This document shows positions 34,925 through 40,268 of a stretch of 40,268 nucleotides of DNA, in pieces (positions within the stretch are counted from its first letter, which is position 1; the number at the start of each line of letters is the position of its first letter). Made by a program: the position numbers and the translations under genes. The stretch covers positions 16,647 through 56,914 of the forward strand of contig VIKJ01000001.1 in the NCBI GenBank assembly GCA_008080615.1. The letters run 5' to 3'. The notes beneath the pieces were generated by a model that saw only the letters and a list, made by a program, of their open reading frames with translations, was not told the DNA's origin and made no database searches. This stretch comes from Chitinophagaceae bacterium (GTDB lineage Bacteria; Bacteroidota; Bacteroidia; Chitinophagales; Chitinophagaceae).

Positions 34925-37036
34925 TCAATTAAGTGATAAAAAAATTTGTTGACCTCTTGCAATCATTTGGCCTGGTACTATTGATTGCTCAGCTACCCTA
35001 CCCCTTCCTTTAATATTTACCATCAGGCCCATTTCTTCGCATAAGTAAATGGCATCTTTTAACCCCATACCTTTTAATAGCGGCATGGATTTGTCGTTGA
35101 TTTGTTTTTTCTGAAGAACTAAAGCAGCGTTGTTGTTTTGAATACTACTCCACAAATCGGCCCTGCCAGTTGAATCTTTATAATTCAACTTTAATTGTTG
35201 CGATAAATAAGTAATGTCTTGCTTATAACCTGTGTACTGAAAAGGAATACTGTCTGATTTTTTATTGCTGGCAAGTGTTGTTTTTGTTCCACGTAAATAA
35301 GTGCTGTATAATCTATCGGCAATTTCTTTAAACACAGGACCTGCTACTGAAGCGCCATAAAAAACAGGAGCAAATGGTTTGTTCTTAATCACAACTACAC
35401 AGGTATACTGAGGATTTTCTGCAGGAAAATATCCTGCAAAAGAGGATTGATAAATTTTACTAGCATAGCCTTTATTGCCATCAGCAACCAAGGCAGTTCC
35501 TGTTTTACCACCCACTTTATAAGGTGAATTAGCAAATAAAGATTTAGCAGTTCCTTCTGTGCAAACTCCTTCTAAACAAGATCTGAGTAAGGCCAATGTT
35601 GCATCACTGCAAATTTTAGCATCTAATACAGTTGGCTGAAATTCCTTTAATACAATACCTTCTTCTTTTACACTGCTTACTAAGTAAGGTTTTAAAATAA
35701 CGCCGTTATTGGCTACAGCATTATAAAGCAAGGCAGTTTGTAAAGGGCTTACAGATAAATTATATCCAAAAGCCATCCAAGGCAAAGTAGTTGGGCCCCA
35801 AAATCTTCCGCCGGGTTTATATATTACAGGTGTTCTTTCACCAACCAAATCAATACCAGTTACGGTATCCATTCTCATTTTATTGAGGTGTTTTAAAAAC
35901 TGATTGGGATTGCCTGAATAATGTGTAACGGCCATTTTAGCCATTGCAACATTCGAACTCAATTCAAAAGCATGCTTTACAGTTACTTCATTTTCTTTAT
36001 GTACTTCAGAATCATATACTGTTTGACCAGCTATTCTCCATGCGCCATTTTCTAAAGTGATGATTTGATTGAGGGAAACTTTTTTATCTTCCAATAAAGC
36101 CATCATGGTAGCCAACTTAAAAGTAGAGCCAGGTTCAGAAGGACTAATAGCATAATTCAAGTCTTCCCAATAAACACCCGTAGCTTTTTTACCTAGGTTG
36201 GCAATGGCTTTAATTTTACCTGTTTTGGTTTCCATCACTATGGCACATCCATTGTCCGCATCATTTTGCACCATCATTTTCATCAATGCCGATTCTGTTA
36301 CGTCTTGAATAAATACATCGATAGTGCTTACAATATCTTTACCTGTTTCGGGTTCAATTAAATAAGTATCATCTACCGGAACACCTACCCCACCTGCAAT
36401 AGAACGAACTGTTTGCTTTCCATTACGACCTTTTAGTAAACTATCATAGGTTTTTTCTAAACCTACTTTATTGGAATCTCTAGCTAAACCAATTGTTCTA
36501 AATGCCAACATTTGATAGGGATTGAGGCGAATGGTTTTTTCGTTGGCAATCAATCCGCTTTTGTAACGTCCTAATTTGAATAAAGGAAATCTTCTCAGCT
36601 CGTCGTATTCCCTGAAAGAAATTTTCTTCTTCAGTAAAAAATATCCGTCTTCTGCTTTATATCCTTGAACCAAAATGGTTTTGTATTCGGCAGCAGTTTG
36701 GTCTTTAAATAATTTAGCTAAATAGAAACTGAGGGAATCTACATTTTCGCGAAACAATTTTCCATTCTTTTCGTGTAAAGAAGCCACCCGAAAATCTATA
36801 TAAATATCAAATTGAGGAATGCTGGTACTAAGCATTTGCCCATCTTCACTATATATTGTACCTCTTTCAGCTTCAATTTCATCAATACGCTGATGTAAGC
36901 TATCACTCATACTGCGCCACTTAGTACCTTCTACTTGTTGAATGTAAACAGCCTTACCAAAAATGGCTACGCAAGCAATCACCACCAGTATATAACTGAG
37001 GTACACTCTCCATAATATGTCGCGTTTTACTTCCAT
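34925..37036 (-). CDS. ftsI: Septal transpeptidase FtsI (class B PBP) with C-terminal PASTA domain
   Basis: 703 residues. One N-terminal membrane helix (about 10-30), a pedestal domain from ERGTIYSEDG, and the transpeptidase domain with S304-T-F-K307, S360-S-N362 and K511-T-G513. The last 65 residues or so (MPLLKGMGLKDAIYLCEEMG ...) are a PASTA repeat, absent from E. coli FtsI but usual in Bacteroidota. It crosslinks septal peptidoglycan together with FtsW. ftsL-like precedes it by 9 bp. Confidence 0.95.
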   Translation of the reverse strand: MEVKRDILWRVYLSYILVVIACVAIFGKAVYIQQVEGTKWRSMSDSLHQRIDEIEAERGTIYSEDGQMLSTSIPQFDIYIDFRVASLHEKNGKLFRENVDSLSFYLAKLFKDQTAAEYKTILVQGYKAEDGYFLLKKKISFREYDELRRFPLFKLGRYKSGLIANEKTIRLNPYQMLAFRTIGLARDSNKVGLEKTYDSLLKGRNGKQTVRSIAGGVGVPVDDTYLIEPETGKDIVSTIDVFIQDVTESALMKMMVQNDADNGCAIVMETKTGKIKAIANLGKKATGVYWEDLNYAISPSEPGSTFKLATMMALLEDKKVSLNQIITLENGAWRIAGQTVYDSEVHKENEVTVKHAFELSSNVAMAKMAVTHYSGNPNQFLKHLNKMRMDTVTGIDLVGERTPVIYKPGGRFWGPTTLPWMAFGYNLSVSPLQTALLYNAVANNGVILKPYLVSSVKEEGIVLKEFQPTVLDAKICSDATLALLRSCLEGVCTEGTAKSLFANSPYKVGGKTGTALVADGNKGYASKIYQSSFAGYFPAENPQYTCVVVIKNKPFAPVFYGASVAGPVFKEIADRLYSTYLRGTKTTLASNKKSDSIPFQYTGYKQDITYLSQQLKLNYKDSTGRADLWSSIQNNNAALVLQKKQINDKSMPLLKGMGLKDAIYLCEEMGLMVNIKGRGRVAEQSIVPGQMIARGQQIFLSLN

Positions 37037-37045
37037 TCTTATTTT

Positions 37046-37372
37046 TTAGCGAGTACTAGCATTAATTCTCGCTGGCATGTCTTTACTAACTTTTAATCCC
37101 AATGGTTCAGAAGCCTTTACAATTTGTGCCTCCTCACTTTTATACATCACTTCACTTTTTAAAGTTTTATACACGTACTGCAATTCTTTCAACTCGTTAT
37201 TAATGGAATTAATTTGTCTGATTGTTCTATCGGCCATATGACCATTGGCAATGTAAAGCACCGCTAAGCCAGAGAGGAAAAGAAAGAAAGTAATATTCTT
37301 TACAATCCACTCGTAGTTAAACAAACCCTTTAATGGGTTCTTGGGATTCACTTTGTTTTCTGGTACGGACAT
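37046..37372 (-). CDS. FtsL-like divisome protein
   Basis: 108 residues: a short cytoplasmic part, one membrane helix (about 28-45, ITFFLFLSGLAVLYIANG), then a heptad-rich periplasmic coiled coil (about 48-95). Position between rsmH and ftsI and this topology match FtsL, which joins FtsQ and a FtsB-like partner and activates FtsW/FtsI. The primary sequence is too variable for a firm symbol. Confidence 0.8.
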   Translation of the reverse strand: MSVPENKVNPKNPLKGLFNYEWIVKNITFFLFLSGLAVLYIANGHMADRTIRQINSINNELKELQYVYKTLKSEVMYKSEEAQIVKASEPLGLKVSKDMPARINASTR

Positions 37373-37382
37373 ATATTTTTTA

Positions 37383-38291
37383 CTACAATCTTTCTGCTAC
37401 TCTTAACTTGGCACTTCTACTTCTATTATTGCGTTTTAATTCTTCATCACTAGCCGTTACTGGCTTCTTGTTCACTAGTTTAAACGTGGTATTTTTTGCG
37501 ATTGATTCAAATGGATTATCGGGCATTTCTTCAAAGCTTCCTTGCCTAAAAAAATTCTTCACCATTCTATCTTCAATTGAATGAAATGTAATGATGGCAG
37601 CTCTTCCACCAGGTTTTAATATGGCTCCAAGCTGTTCTAACATTTCCTTCAAAGCACCCATTTCATCATTTACTTCTATGCGAAGCGCCTGAAAAACCTG
37701 GGCTAAATATTTGTTAGGATTTCCTTTCACTACCGAACTAATCAGCGCTTTAAATTGCTCAATGGTTACAAAGGGCAAGTGCGAACGTTGATGAACAATA
37801 TGTTTAGCTAATGTTTTAGCATTGGTTACTTCACCATATTGTTCAAATAATTTATGCAGTTGCGCTTCGGAATATGTTTTAATAATGGTAGCAGCAGTAA
37901 TTGACTGCCTCCGATCCATACGCATATCCATTGGGCCTGCAAAACGAATAGAGAAACCGCGTTCGCCTTCATCAAACTGATGGCTACTAACACCTAAATC
38001 GGCTAGTACACCATCCACTGCAGTAATGCCATGTAAACGAAGAAAGCGCTGGATATGACGAAAATTTTGCGGAACAAATAATACGCGATCATCGTTCTGT
38101 AAATTTTCTTGTGCATCAGCATCCTGATCAAAAGCAATTAAACGCCCATTTTCGTTTAACTGATTCAAAATCCCTTTGCTATGACCGCCACCTCCAAATG
38201 TGCAATCAACGTATATGCCATCCGCTTTAATAGCCAATCCCTCTAGCGTTTCATTAAACAGTACAGGGATATGGTAGTCTATTTGTTGCAT
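37383..38291 (-). CDS. rsmH: 16S rRNA (cytosine(1402)-N(4))-methyltransferase RsmH
   Basis: 302 residues, also called MraW. Motifs: HIPVLFNE, SAM site VDCTFGGGGHSKGIL, DLGVSSHQFDEGERGFS, and the ITFHSIEDRMVKNFF block near residue 235. It methylates C1402 in the ribosomal P site. The start overlaps the mraZ stop by 1 nt (TAATG), suggesting coupled translation. Confidence 0.97.
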   Translation of the reverse strand: MQQIDYHIPVLFNETLEGLAIKADGIYVDCTFGGGGHSKGILNQLNENGRLIAFDQDADAQENLQNDDRVLFVPQNFRHIQRFLRLHGITAVDGVLADLGVSSHQFDEGERGFSIRFAGPMDMRMDRRQSITAATIIKTYSEAQLHKLFEQYGEVTNAKTLAKHIVHQRSHLPFVTIEQFKALISSVVKGNPNKYLAQVFQALRIEVNDEMGALKEMLEQLGAILKPGGRAAIITFHSIEDRMVKNFFRQGSFEEMPDNPFESIAKNTTFKLVNKKPVTASDEELKRNNRSRSAKLRVAERL

Positions 38292-38749
38292 TAGGACTGA
38301 TCATTTTTATTGGCCATTACTTCCTGCGCTAAGCTGCTGAAAGCCTCGGGTGAAAAATCCTCAAAGAGCTGTTTGTACTTACCTGCATCCCAAATTTCAA
38401 AACGATCTAAAGCAGCCGAAACAATGATGTCTTTGTTGAGTCCAGCAAATTCTTTAAGAGAGCCGGGCAATAACATTCTGCCAGCCGCATCTAACTCAAC
38501 TTCTGTAGCTCCACCTGTAAACTGACGTCTGAATTGACGTACTTTTGGATCGAAATCATTTAACTGACTAATCTTGGCAATAATTAATTCCCAACTTTTA
38601 AGCGGATACAACGTGAGACATTTCTCAAAGCCACGGCTAATGATAAAACGGCTCTCCCCTTCCGGCAACTGTTTTTTCAGTGCACCCGGAAGCAGAAAAC
38701 GCCCTTTTGCGTCTACCGTTGCTTCATATTCTCCGTGAAATCCGTTCAT
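38291..38749 (-). CDS. mraZ: Transcriptional regulator MraZ
   Basis: 152 residues from the ATG at 38749 (MNGFHGEYEATVDAKGRFLL). The frame is open up to 38845, but that extension would read through the operator repeats and is not family-like. Two tandem AbrB-like halves each carry the D-x-x-G-R motif: DAKGRFLLPG and DAAGRMLLPG. MraZ binds repeats upstream of its own gene and represses the dcw operon; matching repeats are seen at 38775-38809. Confidence 0.95.
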   Translation of the reverse strand: MNGFHGEYEATVDAKGRFLLPGALKKQLPEGESRFIISRGFEKCLTLYPLKSWELIIAKISQLNDFDPKVRQFRRQFTGGATEVELDAAGRMLLPGSLKEFAGLNKDIIVSAALDRFEIWDAGKYKQLFEDFSPEAFSSLAQEVMANKNDQS

Positions 38750-38774
38750 TTGGGTATAAATATTTTCCAAGATT

Positions 38775-38809
38775 ACCACTTGTTGACACAAAATAACACT
38801 TTTTCCCAC
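38775..38809 (-). promoter_or_regulatory. MraZ operator: four direct repeats at exact 10-bp spacing
   Basis: Read on the minus strand, the units GTGGG (38809-38805), GTGTT (38799-38795), GTGTC (38789-38785) and GTGGT (38779-38775) each start 10 bp after the last. A weak fifth, TGGAA, is at 38769-38765. Known MraZ boxes are GTGGG-like pentamers with 5-nt spacers before mraZ, so position, unit and period agree. The array lies 26-60 bp before the mraZ ATG. Confidence 0.75.
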
Positions 38810-38837
38810 TTTTTTACGCATATTGGGAGGGTTGTAT

Positions 38838-38938
38838 TTATCCACAGATTGTTCTATGGCTTAGATGCAGGAGCAGCAAAGATTTGAGTGAAAATGACCA
38901 GAATTGCAACTGTATAACCTGTGAATTACTGTGGATAA
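38838..38938. promoter_or_regulatory. DnaA-box-like cluster between mraZ and queA
   Basis: TTATCCACA occurs at 38838-38846 on + and again at 38930-38938 on -, both perfect matches to the TTATNCACA DnaA box. Beside the second, on the same strand, are TAATTCACA (38920-38928, 8/9) and a 7/9 match at 38909-38917. These three have starts 10-11 bp apart. They could be a DnaA-regulated promoter region, part of an origin, or further MraZ-type repeats, because GTG also recurs every 10 bp there. The sites are real sequence; their function is inferred. Confidence 0.5.
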
Positions 38939-38963
38939 CCCCTAAAAGGCAATAAAATAAGGC

Positions 38964-40196
38964 ATGAAGCATCCATCTAAACTTTCAATTGAAGCTTTTA
39001 GCTACGAATTACCAGAAAATCGCATTGCAAAATATCCCCTGGAGCAACGGGATGCTAGTAAATTATTGGTGTACCAATCGGGATTGATTCAAGAAACCAT
39101 ATATCGTGATTTAGCTACGGAAATTTCTAGCAACAGTTTACTAGTATTCAATAATACCAAAGTGGTAGAAGCCCGCTTATTATTTAAAAAAGAAACCGGC
39201 GGCATCATTGAAATATTTTGCTTGGAACCCGATGAACAATATGCCGATATCACCTCTGCCATGTTGCAAAAAGGCAAGGTTTTTTGGAAGTGTTTAGTAG
39301 GTGGTGCAAAAAAATGGAAAGAAGGATCTATCCAATGCTTAGCGGATTACAACGGACAGCCACTATTGGTTGAAGCTAAAAAAACAGCCACCCATAGCGA
39401 TCATTTTATTATTGAATTAAGTTGGAGTAATCAACAAATTAGTTTTGCAGAACTCTTACATATTGCAGGCAATATTCCGCTTCCACCCTATTTGAATAGA
39501 GCTTCAGAAGAAGCAGATAAAGAAAGATATCAAACCATATATGCCAAGCACGATGGCTCTGTTGCTGCACCCACTGCAGGATTGCATTTTACTGATGCCA
39601 TTTTTGAATCACTACAAGAAAAAAATATTGCTACCAATTTTGTAACCCTTCATGTGGGTGCTGGCACATTTAAACCTGTGAAAGCAAGCACCATGAAAGA
39701 TCATGAAATGCATGCTGAATTTATTGAAGTGCAAACACAATTAATAATAGCGCTCATTCATAAAATAGATATAGGCATTATTGCAGTTGGAACTACTTCT
39801 TTACGTACCCTTGAAAGCCTTTACTGGCTTGGAGTTAAAACAGTATTGAACCCATCCATTTCATTACAAGATCTTACCATTTTACAATGGGAACCCTACG
39901 ATTTAGCAGACCATGATATTGATGCAAAAAAAGCATTAACAGCTTTGTTAAATTGGATGCAAAAAAATTCCCTACAACAACTATTTACCAAAACGCAAAT
40001 TATTGTTGCGCCTGGATACCAATTTAAAATTATCAATGGATTGATTACCAATTTTCACCAACCTCAATCTACTTTACTGCTGATTATTGCAGCTATAACT
40101 GGTGAAGATTGGAAGCGCATTTATCAATACGCAATGGATAATGCATTTAGATTTTTAAGCTACGGTGATGGATCTTTGTTGTGGATTAAAAAATAA
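38964..40196 (+). CDS. queA: S-adenosylmethionine:tRNA ribosyltransferase-isomerase QueA
   Basis: 410 residues. It forms epoxyqueuosine at tRNA position 34 from preQ1. Motifs: FSYELPENRIAKYPLEQRD at the N-terminus, LVFNNTKVVEARL, GNIPLPPYLNR, VAAPTAGLHFT, HVGAGTFKPV, GTTSLRTLES and FHQPQSTLLL. It is longer than E. coli QueA (356), matching the longer form found in Bacteroidota. It is divergent from mraZ; 214 bp separate the starts. No terminator is visible in 40197-40268. Confidence 0.95.
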   Translation: MKHPSKLSIEAFSYELPENRIAKYPLEQRDASKLLVYQSGLIQETIYRDLATEISSNSLLVFNNTKVVEARLLFKKETGGIIEIFCLEPDEQYADITSAMLQKGKVFWKCLVGGAKKWKEGSIQCLADYNGQPLLVEAKKTATHSDHFIIELSWSNQQISFAELLHIAGNIPLPPYLNRASEEADKERYQTIYAKHDGSVAAPTAGLHFTDAIFESLQEKNIATNFVTLHVGAGTFKPVKASTMKDHEMHAEFIEVQTQLIIALIHKIDIGIIAVGTTSLRTLESLYWLGVKTVLNPSISLQDLTILQWEPYDLADHDIDAKKALTALLNWMQKNSLQQLFTKTQIIVAPGYQFKIINGLITNFHQPQSTLLLIIAAITGEDWKRIYQYAMDNAFRFLSYGDGSLLWIKK

Positions 40197-40268
40197 CTAC
40201 ACCCGAGTTGCAGCATTTTCTTTTAAAATATTTCAATATTAATTTCTTAGTGCGGATAAAAAATTCAA

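Noticed and set aside
22709..38749. Absence of murF, ddl and murB from the dcw cluster as a sign of gene loss.
   Set aside because: This gene content and order are usual in Bacteroidota, where those genes lie elsewhere.
38750..38845. Longer MraZ with a 32-residue N-terminal extension.
   Set aside because: The extension reads through the operator repeats and does not match the family, which starts at MNGFHGEYE-like sequence.

Overview
The window is chromosomal DNA of a member of the Bacteroidota, most likely family Chitinophagaceae (taxon inferred, not proven). The reasons are the low G+C, the absence of Shine-Dalgarno sequences before almost all genes, promoter elements of the Bacteroidota type (TTTG, 19 bp, TAnnTTTG, seen exactly before the DUF2795 gene), a Bacteroidota-type FtsZ C-terminus, a 73-residue DUF2795 protein, and a division cluster without murF or ddl.

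Layout. Positions 1-12003 are mostly housekeeping genes: a cut-off class IV aminotransferase (-), then on + a Nif3-like protein, a C4 zinc-ribbon coiled-coil protein, a TPR protein, recN, fabI and a SemiSWEET. After these come DUF2795 (-), a LolD-like ATPase (+), and a minus group of cobalamin adenosyltransferase, MacB/LolD-type ATPase and gatC. A 423-bp gap (9251-9673) holds a candidate 26-residue membrane peptide with its own terminator, followed by a beta-oxidation multifunctional gene that is broken into two reading frames. Positions 12000-19943 hold an exopolysaccharide locus. A minus operon encodes a membrane histidine kinase, a BcsB-like periplasmic subunit, a GT2 synthase with an N-terminal MshEN domain, and a polytopic membrane protein. 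A GH5 glycanase is divergent from it and runs into an ABC-2 exporter pair. After a convergent TIGR01777 epimerase, positions 22634-38809 are a complete minus-strand dcw cluster: mraZ, rsmH, ftsL-like, ftsI, murE, mraY, murD, ftsW, murG, murC, ftsQ, ftsA, ftsZ. It ends in a strong terminator. queA is divergent from mraZ.

How the parts work together. The dcw cluster makes lipid II from UDP-MurNAc (MurC, D, E, MraY, MurG) and polymerises and crosslinks it at the septum (FtsW, FtsI) under the FtsZ/FtsA/FtsQ/FtsL machinery. MraZ probably represses it through four 10-bp-spaced repeats in the leader. The same divergent control region carries two perfect DnaA boxes and two near matches. The exopolysaccharide genes look like one synthase (GT2 + BcsB) with its own glycanase and sensor kinase.

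Most notable items: (1) the MshEN-GT2/BcsB/GH5/kinase locus; (2) the phased DnaA-box-like array between mraZ and queA; (3) a frameshifting deletion in the beta-oxidation gene; (4) loss of about 60 residues from the RecN coiled coil; (5) the 26-residue ORF with its own terminator. No rRNA, tRNA, CRISPR array, insertion sequence or prophage was seen.
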